This document shows, in pieces, positions 40,672-54,400 of a stretch of 64,000 nucleotides of DNA; the first letter of the stretch is position 1; every line of letters begins with the position of its first letter. The translations under genes were made by a program, and so were the position numbers. The stretch comes from Sphingopyxis sp. (GTDB lineage: Bacteria; Pseudomonadota; Alphaproteobacteria; Sphingomonadales; Sphingomonadaceae), in NCBI GenBank assembly GCA_017745175.1, contig JAGHZY010000005.1, positions 62,001 through 126,000 of the forward strand, written 5' to 3'. A model generated the notes under the pieces. The model ran no database searches, had not been told where the DNA came from, and saw nothing but the letters and a program-made list of their open reading frames with translations.

Positions 40672-42426
40672 ATGCCTGACATGATTTCTTTCGAAGAAAA
40701 CCGGCCGATGACACGTGTCGTGCAGCATTTCGGGGCCGTTCGGAACGGGGCCCTGGCCACGGCGCTGTTGCTGGCGGGCGCGGTGCTCGGCACGCCGGTG
40801 CATGCGCAGCAGCTGGGCCTGCCGTCGAGGCAGGAACTCGATCCCGCCCGGCAGTCGCCGATTCCGGCGGCGCCGCGCGGCGAGCTGTTCCGCGACATGG
40901 AAGCGGGGCCATGCCCCTTTGCGGGGAGTGAAGTCACCTTCACGCTCGCCGGCGTCGATTTTCGCGGCGCCAACGGCGCGCTGGCGCTCGACGACGAGCG
41001 GCTGATGACCGCCTATGGCGATCTGGTGGGTCGCGAACTGCCGGTAGCTGCGATCTGCACGATCCGCGACCGGGTTGCGGCGCTTTATCTGCGGCGCGGC
41101 GTGCTGGCGGCGGTCACGATTCCCGAACAGCGCATTGCCGACGGGCGCGTCGTGATCGAGGTGACCGAAGCGCATGTGGCTTCGGTCACCTATCATGGCG
41201 ATGCCGGCCCCGCGCAGCGGCGGGTTGCGCGCTATCTCGACAAGCTCAAGGGACTGGCGCCCTTCGACCTGAATACCACGCAGCGCTATCTGCTGCTCGC
41301 CTCCGATATTCCGGGGGTGCAGGTTCAGGCCTCGCTCAAACAGGCGGCCGGGGGCAATGGCGCGGTCGATCTGGACATCGCGGTCGCGCGTGCGGCGATG
41401 ACCGGCAGCATCGGCGTGAACGACTATGGCTCGAACTCGATCGGGCGCGGGCTCGCGACCCTGCGCGCCGACTTCAACAGTTTCACGCCGTTTGGCGAGC
41501 GCACATCGATCGTCGGCTATGGCACGATCGACAGCGCCGAACAGCGCGTGCTCCAGATCACCGAAAGCCTGAAGCTGGGGGGCGAGGGATTGTCGCTCGA
41601 TCTTTCGGGCTCCTTTGCGCGAACCAAGCCGGGCGGGGCGGTCTCCGCGCTCGACCTCGTCGGAAACAGCTTCGCGGGCAATGTCCGGCTCAGCTATCCG
41701 CTGCTGCGCCATCGCCGCCATAATCTCACGCTTTCGGGCGGTCTCGAATGGATCGACCAGAAGGTCGAGTTCGGTGGCGGCATCGCCACGCTCACTGACG
41801 ACAGGCTGCGCATCTATTTCGCCCGGCTCGACGGGCATCTGGCGCCGCGCGAACTCGCCGATCATTCGGTTGCCGCAACCGGGTCGCTCGAAATTCGCCG
41901 CGGCGTGCGCGGACTGGGCGCGAGCCGCTTCGGTAGCCGGAATGCCTCGCGCTTCGGCGGGCGGCCCGACGCAACCGTCGTTCGCGCCGAGTTGTCGGTC
42001 GGCGGCCGCGTCGCCGGACCGATCGTCGCGACGGTTGCGACGAGCTGGCAATATACCGACACGCCGCTGCTCTCGTACGAAGAGTTTTCCGCCGGCAACA
42101 TGTCGGTCGGCCGCGGCTATGACCCGTCTGCCGCGTCGGGCGACCGGGCGCTGACCTATGGTGTCGAACTGACGAGTGTACCGATCGCGCTCGGCAAGAA
42201 TGCCGCCCTCCGTCCCTATGCGTTCGTCGATGCGGTGCGGTTGACCAATATCGGACCGGGGGCGGGCGAGGACCGGCTGCGCTCGGTCGGCGTGGGCGTC
42301 CGCGCCCGGCTCGGGCCGTGGACGTCGCTCGACGCCGCGTGGGCGCATCCGCTCGACCGCCTCGCGCCGCATACGCCCAAGCCGGCCGACCGTTTCCTCG
42401 TCAACCTGACCATCTCGATCTTCTGA
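40672..42426 (+). CDS. FhaC/ShlB-type outer-membrane transporter (TpsB)
   Basis: 584 residues. A signal region ends at PVHAQQ, followed by an alpha-helical plug, two POTRA domains (about 75-230, for example FTLAGVDFRGANGALALDDE and LYLRRGVLAAVTIPEQRIAD) and a 16-strand barrel. The conserved loop motif SVGRGYDPS corresponds to the VRGY-type motif, and the protein ends VNLTISIF. TpsB proteins secrete one large partner through the outer membrane without ATP. The partner is clearly the giant gene starting 11 bp downstream. The purine-rich GGGGCGGGGG precedes the ATG. Confidence 0.92.
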   Translation: MPDMISFEENRPMTRVVQHFGAVRNGALATALLLAGAVLGTPVHAQQLGLPSRQELDPARQSPIPAAPRGELFRDMEAGPCPFAGSEVTFTLAGVDFRGANGALALDDERLMTAYGDLVGRELPVAAICTIRDRVAALYLRRGVLAAVTIPEQRIADGRVVIEVTEAHVASVTYHGDAGPAQRRVARYLDKLKGLAPFDLNTTQRYLLLASDIPGVQVQASLKQAAGGNGAVDLDIAVARAAMTGSIGVNDYGSNSIGRGLATLRADFNSFTPFGERTSIVGYGTIDSAEQRVLQITESLKLGGEGLSLDLSGSFARTKPGGAVSALDLVGNSFAGNVRLSYPLLRHRRHNLTLSGGLEWIDQKVEFGGGIATLTDDRLRIYFARLDGHLAPRELADHSVAATGSLEIRRGVRGLGASRFGSRNASRFGGRPDATVVRAELSVGGRVAGPIVATVATSWQYTDTPLLSYEEFSAGNMSVGRGYDPSAASGDRALTYGVELTSVPIALGKNAALRPYAFVDAVRLTNIGPGAGEDRLRSVGVGVRARLGPWTSLDAAWAHPLDRLAPHTPKPADRFLVNLTISIF

Positions 42427-42437
42427 GGAAGACCATC

Positions 42438-45400
42438 ATGTCCGTTCGTTCTCCGTCGCCCGGCCATCGTCGCAGCCGCCTCTTCGCAACTTCGGCCATC
42501 GGTGCGCTTGCGCTCGCGGCATTCTGGGCTGCGCCCGCGCATGCGCAACTCGTCCAGGGCACGGCGCCCGCACAGAGCAACGGGTCGGCGCCGGTCGTCG
42601 ACCAGTCGGTTCCGAACAGCACCACCGTGACGCTCGGCGGGTCGCGCACGGTGATCGACTGGGACCGGTTCGACATAGGCAGCGGCGATACCGCGAATTT
42701 CGTCTTCGCAAATCGCAACGACATCGTGCTCAACCGCGTCGGGGGTGCCGGCAGCACGATCAACGGTGACCTCAACGGCATGATCGGGGCGGGCGGCCCT
42801 GCCGGCGGCAATATCTGGATCTACAACGCCAATGGCGTGGTGATCGGGGCCAATGCCCGGATCAATACCGGCGGCCTGCTCGTCACCACCGCCGCGGTGG
42901 ATCGCGCGACCGACAGCAGCGCGGGAGGCTTTCTCGACGGGAGCTCGACCAGCTTCGGCTTTACGGGTTCGGCGACGGGCAGCGCCATCGCCGTGCATAA
43001 CGGCGCACGGATCAACAGCTATGGCGGGGCGATCGCGCTGGTGGCGCCGGTCGTCGCCACCGAAGCAGGTTCGGCGATCGCTGCGCATGACGGCGGCAAT
43101 GTCCTCTATGGAGCGGCGTCGAAATACAAGATCAGCTTCCGCCAGACCGGCGCCGACGATCTCGACCTGATCGGGTTCGAAGTCGCGGGCAGCGCCGACG
43201 GCACGGGTGAGACCGGTGGTCTCGCGATGGGCGGCACGACCACCGGTAATCGCATTTTCGCGGCGGTGGTGTCGAAGGCGGGCGTCATCTCCAACATCGT
43301 CAGCTCGGGGACGGTGACCGCGACCAGCGTCGCGACCGACGAGAGCGGCGCGATCGTGCTGCTCGGCAACCACAACCTCGTCGGCGGCGCGGCCGGCGGC
43401 ATGGTCGCCAGCGCCGGCACCAGCGAGATCAAGGTCGACAACGGCAGCACTCTCACCGCGCCCGCGGTCTCGCTGATCACCAGCGATTCGATCACCAACA
43501 ATCCCAATGGCGTCATCTCGGCGGTCGGCGGCACGATCGACCTGCTGGCGAAGAACGGCGTGATCTTCGGCTTCGGCAAGTTGAACACCGGGACATTGAC
43601 CGCCGAAGCCTATGGCCGAATCTATCTTTCCGGTACGAACAATGTCGGCACGCTGGGCGGCCTGCGCAACACGATCGACGAGATCGTGTTCAGCAACAAC
43701 GCCAGCCTCGACATCGCGGGCGATATCGTCGCCGGGAGCGAGGCGAACATCGGGGTCAACGGCGTTGCCAGCGGCACTGGCCTGATCCGCGGCGCCAGCG
43801 CCACGCTGAGTGGTGGCGGTACGTTCAACCTCGATAGCGCGACCAGGCTGGGTTATGTCAGCGCCTATGCCGGGAATCTGACCGTCAACAGCAACGGTGA
43901 CCTGCGGATCAACCTCACCGGTGCCGGGAACGACCATGGCCACACGGTCACGCTGAATGCCGCCAGCGGCGGGATTCGCCAGACCGGCGGCGATGCGCTG
44001 GTGGGCCGCGTGGTCGCGAGCGCGCGCGACGGGATCGATCTCGGCGCGCCAAATCAGTTCACCAATATCACGGCGAACTCCACTGGCGGCGGCGCCATCG
44101 ACCTGCGCAGCGTCGGCGGCTTCACCGTTGCCGGCAGCACCAGCGGCACCCTCAATGCGGTTTCGGACACGGGCAGCGTCACCGGCACCGGCATCGACGT
44201 GGGCCGGCTCTCCGCCTCGGCGGCGGGGAGCATCGATTTCAGCCATTCCACCAACGCCATCCGGGGGCTCGGCAACGTCAACGCCGGAGCGGGTGCCGTG
44301 GTGAGCACCACCACCGCGCTGGCGGTGGACGGCAATGTCCTTGGCTCGACGGTCACGCTCCACGCGAATGGCGGCAATCTCACCCAGGGTTCCGGCAGCC
44401 GGATCAGCGGCAAGACCATCACCGTCACCGCCAGTGGTTCGATCGTGCAGGACGCGGCTGCGGTAATCCATGGCACGGGCGTCACGGCCGCCTCGACCAC
44501 GGTGCAGGCCGCCGATGACCTGATCCTCGCCGGTGCCAACCGGCTTTCCGACTATGGCGACGTGTTCCTCGGCTGGGGCTCGGGCAGCGACGTCACCTAT
44601 CGTTCGGCCTACAGCCTCTTTTTCAATGGCGGCGCGACGCCGATCGGCGCATTGACGCTGATCTCCGACCAGGGCGATATCCAGCAGGGCAATATCGCGT
44701 TCACCGCCAATTCCTTCTCCGCCAGCGCGACGGGCCACATCGATATCGGCACCGCCGCCGACAACAGCATCGCGCGGCTTGGCAATATCGGCAGCAGCAC
44801 GGGCGAGGTGCGGCTGCGCGTCGGCACGAACAACCCGCTCGCGATCGACGGCACGATCAGTTCGGCCAGCCGCGTGATCTTCACGGCGCGCGGTGCGGTG
44901 TCGGGCAGCGGCAAATTCGCGACGCCCGGACTCTATCTGGGCCTGATCGAGGGCGGCACGATCAACGTCGCGGGCAGCACCAACCTGCTCCAACTCGGCG
45001 TGAGCAACGCCGACGCGACCGTTCGAGCCGATGACAGCCTGACGCTGAGCGGGACCCTCGCGGCGAACGGCCGCAAACTGACGCTGATCGCCGGGACCGG
45101 AAGCATTACCCAGACCGGCGGCAGCTTCATCGGCATGGGAACGCTGAGCGCAACCGCGGCCGGCGATATCAGCCTGACGGCCGCCAACAGCTTCAGCGAC
45201 GTGGAGGGCATCTCCACCGGCGGCGGGCGCATCGCGCTCAATGCGACCGGAGCGCTCTCGGTCGCGCTCAACACCACGGGGAGTGCAGCGGTTACCGCGG
45301 GCGGCGACCTTTCGTCGAACGGGATCACCGTCGACAGCCTGTCGGTAGACGCCGGTCATATCAACCTGACCAACAGCGTCGATGTGAACAGCTTTACCCG

Positions 45401-48400
45401 GCTGGTGGCTGCCTATGGCGACGTCCTCGTCACCAACAATGGCGGTTTCACCGTTGCGGGCGACGTCACGACGAACAAGCCGGGGCTCCGCACGATCGAC
45501 CTGCGGGCGAATGGCGGCGGAATTTCCCAGACGGCGGGCACCATCTCGGGCCATTATGTCAGCCTGCGCGGTGCCGGCGATCTGGTCCAGAGCGGCACCG
45601 GCCGTGTCGACTCCAACGCGGCCTATTTCAGCGGTGCCAACGTGCTGCTCGGCGGCGCGAACAATCTGGTCAGCAACGACACCCGTATCGTTGCGACAGG
45701 TAACCTCACCCTACGCAATGCGGGTGCGATCGACCTGACCGTGATCGGCGGCTACACCAATGGCGGCGTCCTTTCGCTCACCTCGGACAATGGCTCGATC
45801 AGCTCGGCCGATGCGATCAATGCTTCGGCGCTGACCGCCCATGCCGCGAACGGTGTCGTCACCTTCAACAACACCAACAACCTCATCTCCGAGATTCGCG
45901 GGCTGAGCGCGGGCACCAACGCCACGGTCCGGGCGAGCGGCGGCTACACGCTGACCGGGGATATCGATGTCGGCGGAACGCTGGCGCTCTACGCCCGAAC
46001 CGGGATCAGCCAGACCGGTGGCCGGATCAAGGCGACCACGCTCGACGCCCAGCTCAACCAGACGATGACGACCGGCTCGGTCCTGCTCGGCGGGGCGAAC
46101 GATGTCGATAATCTCTATGTCCTCGCTGCGTCGGGTGCGGGCGACGCGCTGTTCCGCGACACCGATGGTTTCCGCGTTACCTATGCGGTGATCGGCAACC
46201 GGGTCACGCTGACGAGCGATGCCGGCGCGATTACCCAGGCGAGCGGCTTCATGGATGGCGTCCAGGCGAACCAGCTCACCGTCTCGGCGGTCGACGGCAT
46301 CTCGCTCAACAATGACTGGAACGGCATCCGCACGATCCTTGGCCTTACCAACAGCGGCACGGGCGGGATCGATATCGCCAGCCGCGGCGTCAACATGGCG
46401 CTTGCCGGCAACGTCACCGCCGCCGGACAGACCGTGAACCTTGCGGTCCAGAACGCCAGCCTCAGCCAGACCGGTGGGGCGATCATTGCGCGGCGGCTTG
46501 ATGTCGCTGCCCGCACGGGCATTACGCTGACCCAGGCGGGCAACAATATCTCGCAGCTCGGAACACTCAGCAACAGCGCGTCGGGCGGCATCGCCTATAC
46601 GGATTCGAACGGGTACAGCATCGTCGGCAATATCACCGCCGCTGGCCAGTCGCTGACGCTCGGCTCGCTGGACTCGACCGTCGATATCTACCAGGCGAAT
46701 ACCGGCAGCACGATCACGGCGGGCACGCTCAACATCAACGGCGGCCGCTATTATACCCTGCGCGGCGTGAACGGCACCGGGAACGCGATCGGCGCGATCG
46801 GCAACATCAACGTCAAGCTCGGGCTGAACACGATCGGCGCCGTCGATTTCCGGGGCGACGTGATCACCGACTATATCGAGCTGCTGGCGGGTGGGGACAT
46901 CACCCAGAGCAGCGGCCGCATCGAGAACCAGGGCGGCCAGCTCGCGTTCTGGGGCACCAACATCTCGCTGACCAGCGCGACCAACCGGCTGGGCAACATC
47001 CTGCAGCTGCGGACCTGGGACAACGGCCCCAGCGGCTGGTTCAACGTCGGCACCGGCAACGTCACGCTGGTTTCGGCCGGCGATGTCGCGGTCGGCTATG
47101 TCAGCGCTGTCAATGCCTCGCTGACGAGCGGGGGCAATATCGGCACCATCTCTTCCGGCCTCGCCGGGAATGTCAACGTCGAACGCCTCAGCATCGCATC
47201 GGGCGGAACGGTCTCGCTTGCCGGCGCCATCAGGGCGCTCGGCAATGTCACCGCCACGGGCGAGACGTTCCTCAACAGCTTTACGGACCTTGCCGTCACC
47301 GGCACCGTCAACACCGGCGCGGGCGCGCTCGCCCTTCAGTCGGGCGGCGCGATCGGCCAGACCGGCGGCTCGATCACCGCGGGCGTGATCGACGTCAGCG
47401 CCGCCACCGGGATCGATCTCGGCCGAACGAACAACATCGCCACGATCACCGGCCTGTCGACGACGAACGGCGATATCAGTTTCCGCAACTTGGGCAGTAT
47501 CGCGGTGCCCGCGATCAATGCGCCCGGCACGCTGACGCTGATCTCCGACAGCGGATCGGTCACCCAGAATAGCGGCACCACCCTCCGCGCGAACCGGCTG
47601 AACGCCAGCGCCGGGACCCTGATCGACCTGACGAACGCGAACCAGCTCGCTGGCCTCGGGACGCTCATCGCGGGCACCACGATCAGCGTCACCAATCATG
47701 GCAGCCTCTCGCTCACCGGCGATATCCTGGCGAACTCGGTTACGCTCAGGTCCACCTTCGGCGCGATCAGCCAGACGGGCGGCGTGATCAGCGCATTGGA
47801 TCTGACCGCCAGCGCACAGAATGGCCTCAACTTTGGCAGCGTCAACAATGTCGGCGCGCTGCACGGGTTGAGCACGACATTCGGTGACATCGCTTTCCGC
47901 AACCAGGGCAATATCGTCCTTTCGGACGTCTTCGCGCTGACCGGGGCGGTGACGCTGACGTCGGACAGCGGATCGATCGCGCAGAGCGCGCTCACCACGA
48001 TCATGGCGGAGCGGCTCAACGCCAGCGCCGCGACCGGGATCACGCTCGACCAGAATAATAGCCTCGTCCGGACCGGCACGCTGAGCAATAGCGGTACCGG
48101 GGGCATCCGGGTCAAGACCACCGGCAATCTCGATATCGCCGATACCGTCACCTCCACGGGGCAGGCGGTGCGCTTCGACGTCGGCGGGGCGCTGACCCAG
48201 AGCGCGGCGCTCGGCGCCTATGCCAGCCTGACGATCAACGCGGGGACCGGGCTCTATCTCGACCAGGCGAACAATTTCGGTGCGACCATTTTCTCGCTCA
48301 CCACCGGGAGCGGCGACATCACGGTGCGCAATGTCGGGAATCTGACCGTTCCCGCGCTCAGCACGGCGGGCGGCACGATCCGGCTGATTTCCGATACCGG

Positions 48401-51400
48401 AACGATCGGACAGACCGGGATACTCACCGCGAACACGCTGTTCGCCGAGGCGCGCAGGGAAATCGCCCTCGGCCGGAACAATGTGATCACCAATGTCGGG
48501 GGACTGGTCAACACGTCCGGCACGATCACCTTCAGAGACATCGACGGCTTCAACATCACCGGCGACATTCGCGGGTCGATCGTCACGGGCGAACGACTCA
48601 TCCTCTCCGCGGGTGGCACGGGCGATATCGTCCAGACCGGCGGCAGGATCGTCGCGGACAAGCTTCGGGTGACCACGGGCGGCAACCTGACCCTCGATGG
48701 CAGTGCGAACACGTTCATGAACGTCGAGGTGCTGAGCGTGGGCGGCGACGTCAGGCTGCGCGCGCAGGATGCGTTCGTGGTCGGGTATACGCTCGAAGCG
48801 GGCGGCACGATGACGCTGACATCGACCAACGGCTCTATCGGGACTGAGCTCGGTTCGATCGGCCACGTCCGCGCGGACGCGCTCTACGTCAACGCGGCGA
48901 CCGGCATCGACATCAACCTGCCCGGCAACATCACGCCCAAGGTCAGCCTGATCTCCGCGGCGGGGAACATCCGTTACACCAGTCAGGGCGCGATGGAGCT
49001 GCTCGCGCTGCGAACCCCCGACCGCGCGATCGTCAGCGCCAATGCGCTGACCCAGAGCGGCGCGATCGATATCGGCTCGCTCGATGTGCTGGCGGGGGAT
49101 ATCCGCCTCGACATGGCGGGCAACCGTATCGGCAGCATCCATGCCGCGATGGCCACGAGCGGCGATCTCGTCATCGCGGATGAAGACGGCATCGATATCG
49201 CCGGTAACCTCCAGGCCTCCGGGACGATCAGCCTGACCGCGGGCGGCGCCGGATCGATCACGCAATCGGGCGGCATCATCACCGCGCCGACAGTCTCGCT
49301 GGTCGCGGCGGGCGGCAACATCACGCTGGATCGCGCCAATGCGGCGGGCGTGTACAATGCCCGCTCGGCGGTCGGCGGTATCATTACCCTGCGCAACGAC
49401 GGTGATCTGAAGGTCAATGCGATCACCGCGCAGAACGGCACCGTCAACCTCACCTCCAACACCGGATCGGTCGGCCAGCTTCTCGTCCCGAACAATTCGA
49501 TCTGGACGCGCAAGCTCAACGTCAATGCGGCAACCGATATCGATCTTGCGGCGCAGAACTTCACGGACTTGCTGGGCAATCTGACGGCGGGTGGATCGAT
49601 CCGCTACAACAGTTTCCATACGTTGGGGCTGGACGGCGACGTCCGCGCGGTGGGCGGGGTGACCTTCGGTATCCAGGGCTATCTTGGCCAATATTCGGGC
49701 ACGATCGCCGCCAGCCATCTCGACGTCACCGCGAGCGGGATCGCGCTGATCGGTGCGAACGACATCGGCTCGACCACCGCCAGCCGCTTCACGGCCAGCG
49801 ACGACATTACCTTCCGCTCGGTCAACTCGATCCTGCTCGGGGCAGTGACCACACCGGGGCTGCTCTCGCTCACTTCGGACAATGGCGGCATCGCGCAGAC
49901 CGCAGCGTTCAGCGCCGGTCGGTTCGACGCGATCGCCGCGGGCGACATCATCCTCGAAGAGCTCAACACGCTCGACACGGTCTACGACGTCACCGCGGGC
50001 GGCGTGTTCAGCCTGCGCAGCGCTGGTGCGATCGAGCTCGACGGGCGCATCGCCGCCGACGATCGGGTGACGCTCAACACCGGCGGCGGCCTGACCCAGA
50101 TCGGCAACACGGTCATCGTCACCGATCGGCTGGAGGCGACGGCCGGGACGGCGACCGCGGGCGGAATCCGCCTGCTCAACCACAATCGCGTCGGCGCGGT
50201 CAGCCTCGACGCCAGCGGCAACGACATCCGCTTCCGTAACACCGGCAACATCGCGATCAACGCGATCAATTCGCCGACGGGCACGGTCGAGCTGATCTCG
50301 AACATCGGCAAGATCACGCAGCAGTCCAGCGGCGGCCTCGTCGCCGGCTCGCTGATCCTCAACGCGGCCAATGGCGTCGAGCTGTACAATAGCGACAACC
50401 AGATCGCGCGCCTCGACGTGATCAGCCGCGGAGACGTGTCGATCTCTACCGGCGGCAGCGGCTGGGGTGGCCTGCTGACGGTCGACCGGATCGACGCCGC
50501 TGGCAGGGCGGTATCCGTCGCCAATTATGTGGCGGGGATCACCGGCGGAAACACCACTGCCGCGTCGCTGAACCTGTTCTCTGCCGGCGACACGGACCTC
50601 GGCACGCTCAACGACATCACCGGAAACGTCGCGCTGTCGGGCCGGAACATCACTTTCACCAATCGTGGCAACCTCGTCCTCGACCGGGTGTTGTCGCCTC
50701 TCGGCAACGCCGTGCTGCGGAGCGAGGAGGGTGCGATCAGCCAGACGAGTGGCTCGGCGCTCTTCGACACGACCGGGCTCACCGCCTATGGCCGCGATGG
50801 CGTCACCATCGCAGGCGGGGTCAGGCGGATCGACGGGCTTTCGGCGGGCGCCGGGGCGGATGTCGAGGTCGTATCCAGTCGCCCGCTCGAGCTGGCGGGC
50901 GATATTACCGCGCGCAACGTCCTGCTCCGTTCGAACGCATCACCGAACGCGCTCGACCCGACGGGCGGGGCGATCACCCAGACCGGCGGCGTCATCACCG
51001 CGGACCTGTTCCGCGGCAGCGCCTATGGCGCGATCGATCTGGGCCTTGGCAACCAGATCGCGGCGCTGGGCGACGTCTGGTCCTTCACCGGCGGCATCGG
51101 CATCGCCTCCGATCGTGCGCTCGACCTGACCGGCGCCCTCACCGCGATCGGCGGCGATGTCGTCCTCGACGCCGCGTCGATCGGCCAGAGCGGCGGCTAT
51201 CTCGAGGCGGCCGGCCTGCGCGCCCGCGCCACCGGCACGATCGGCCTCGATATGGCGAACCGGATCGCGGCGACGGGGACGGTCACATTTGATGCGGGCG
51301 CCGACATCGCCTTCCGCAACGCCGGCGGCTTCACGCTTGGCATGGTCGATACGCCGGGGGCGGTGACGCTCACCTCGCTGAACGGCTCGATCGGCCAGAC

Positions 51401-54400
51401 GGTATCGACGCGGATCGGCGCGAGCCGGTTGTCGGTCAGTGCGGAGAATGGCGGGATCGCGCTCGACGAGGCGAACCTTGTCGATACACTCGGCGGTCTG
51501 GCCGCGGGCGGCGACGTCATCTTCCGGAACGTTGGCGATTTCGCGCTGGACGGCGACATTGCAGCCGCCGGGCGCGAGGTCGCGCTGCGCTCGAATACTG
51601 GCACGATCGGCCAGACTTCCGGCACGATCACCGCGCTGGGCCTCGATGTCGACGCCGCTGGCCCGATCACGCTGGGCAGCGCGAACAATGTGACCAACCT
51701 GCGCAATATGCTCTCGGGCGGCAACATCCTCTTCCGCAACGCCGGCGCGCTGATGCTGTGGGGCGATGTCACCGGTGACGAGGTAACGCTCGGCACCGAC
51801 AGCGGCTCGCTGCTCCAGATGCTGTTCACCGGCGGCATCATCACCGCCAGCCGGCTCAACGCCAGCGCGGGCGGCGCTCTCAACTTCAACCATGCGAACC
51901 GCGTGACCGAACTGGGCGACTATGCCTCGGGCGCAGGCGTCGTCGGCTTCACCAACGACGGCAGCCTTGCGCTGGCTGGCGACATCTCGGGCGATCAGCT
52001 TTTCCTCCGGTCGCTGACCGGCGGAATCACCCAGGGCGCGGGCCGCATCGACGCGGGTTCGATCGATGCGAGCGCGGCCGGATCGATCCTGCTGGACCGC
52101 GACAATCGGGTTGCGGCGGATGGTCCGGTCCGGCTCGTGTCGACCTCCGGCGATGTGACCTTCCGCGCGCTCGGCGGTTTCACGCTCGACTTCGGCACGG
52201 CGGCGGGAACCTTCGACGTCACCTCCGACAATGGCAGCATCGGCCAGAGCGGCGCGGTCACCGCGAACCGGCTCAACGCGCGCGCGGGCGGAAGCATCGC
52301 CCTGACCAGCGATAATGCAGTGACCAATCTGGGCAGGCTCGTCGCGGGCATGGCCGGTGACATTGCCTTTAGCGCTGCGGGCGACTTGCTGCTCACCGAT
52401 GCGATCGACGCGGGCGGCACCGTCACGCTGGTCGCCGACGTCGGAGAAATCACGCAAGGGGGAGGCGCGTCGATCACCGCGGCCGCGCTTTCCGTTTCGG
52501 CAGCGCGCGATATCGTGCTGGGCGAGGCGAACGCCGTCGGTGCGTTCGCCGGCGCGAGCGCGGCCGGAGATATGCTGTTTCGCAATGCGGGCGACGTCAG
52601 CCTTGGCGCGATTTCATCCCCCGGGACATTGACGATCACGTCCGACGCCGGAGCCGTGACGCAAGATGGTGACCTGAGCGCGGGGACGCTGACAGTCGGG
52701 GCACAGAACGGGATCGTGCTGATCCGAAGCGGCAATGTGGTGGCGGGGCAGGTGAACCTCGCCAACCTCGGGGCCAGCGGGATCGCCTACACCGAAAGCG
52801 GTAATCTGCTGATCGGTTCGATCGGCGCTGCGGGGCAGGTGGTGAGCCTGATCGCGGGCGGCGATATCGGCGAGGTCGCGGGTGTCGAGGCGGCGACCCT
52901 CAATCTGACCGCGACCGGCGACGTCACGCTGTCGCAGTCGGCCGGCAACCGGATCGGTGCGCTTGGCACGATCGCGATCACCAACGGCAATTTTGCGCTG
53001 GAAAATGCAGACGCCTTGATTCTCGGCGACACGATCGACGTCGGGCGCGGCACGGTCGATATCCGCGCTGGCGGAGCGATCGTCCAGAATGGCGGGATCA
53101 TCATTGCCGATCGCCTGACGGGCGCCGCTGCCGGCGATTTCAGGCTCGGTGCCGCCAACCGGATCGGCGCGCTGGGCGCTTTCGATGCGGGCGGCACCAT
53201 ATTGGTGACCAACGGCCGTGCACTGGATATCGACGGCGCGGTATCGGCTACGGCGAACGTCAGTTTGCGCGTGCATGGCGGAATGACGATCAACGCGGGC
53301 GGCAGCATCGCCTCGGGCGCCGCGGGTGATGCGATCATCCTCGCATCGGACGGCGTCTTCCGCAATTTCGGTGGCGCCGATGCGCTGTCGGCCGCCAATG
53401 GCCGCTGGCTCGTCTACAGCCAGACGGCGGGACATGCCGGTGCGTCGGACCCGGGCAATGATTTCGGCGGGCTCGCGGGCAAAAGCTATTATGGCGCCGC
53501 CTTTGATTTCGGCAACGGGACCTTTGCCGTTGCACCCGGGGCGGGCAACCGTTTCGTCTATGGCTATCGTCCGGTCCTGACGGTGCGACCCGACGATATC
53601 GCCATGACCTATAACGGGCAGACGCCGACGCTGACGTCGACGATCAGCGGGCTGGTCAATGGTGATAGCGTCGCCGACGCCTGGTCGGGTGCTGCACTGC
53701 TTTCGGGCGCGGCCCGCAGCGCGGGAACCTATGTGCTCGGCGCGGCGCTGGGCACGCTGGTGTCGGATATGAACTATGATTTTGCGTTCGATACCGGCAC
53801 GCTGCGGATCGATCCGCGCGCGATCGTGGCGGCGTTGACCGCGAACGACCGCATCTACGACGGCACGACCAACGCGACAGGTACGCTGGGGCTGTCGGGG
53901 TTGGTTGCGGGCGACGATGTGACGGCCAGCGCCATCCTCGCGTTCGACAGCCGCAATGCCGGCACGCGGACGGCGACCGCCAGCGGGATTGCCCTGACGG
54001 GCGCCGATGCGGGCAATTATGTCGTCAATGCGACCGCGACCGATTTTGCGACCATCGGTGCCCGGGCGATCGTGGCGGCGTTGACCGCGAACGACCGTAT
54101 CTACGACGGTACGACCAACGCCGCGGGGACCCTCGGGCTTTCGGGTGTGCTCGCCGGCGACGAAGTAGGTGTTTCGGGTGCCCTCGCATTCGACAGCCGC
54201 AATGCCGGCACGCGGACGGCGACCGCCAGCGGGATTGCCCTGACGGGCGCCGATGCGGGCAATTATTTCGTCAATGCGACCGCGACCGATCTTGCGACCA
54301 TCGGTGCCCGGGCGATCATCGCGGCGCTGACCGCGAACGACCGCATCTACGACGGCACGACCGACGCGACGGGTGTGCTGGATCTGTCGGGGCTGATCGC

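Noticed and set aside
42216..45554. 1,112-codon open frame on the minus strand opposite the giant exoprotein
   Set aside because: Its composition is Arg/Asp/Ala-rich without domains, and it mirrors codon bias of the real plus-strand gene. Similar frames at 45711-50183 and 52614-56669 are rejected for the same reason.
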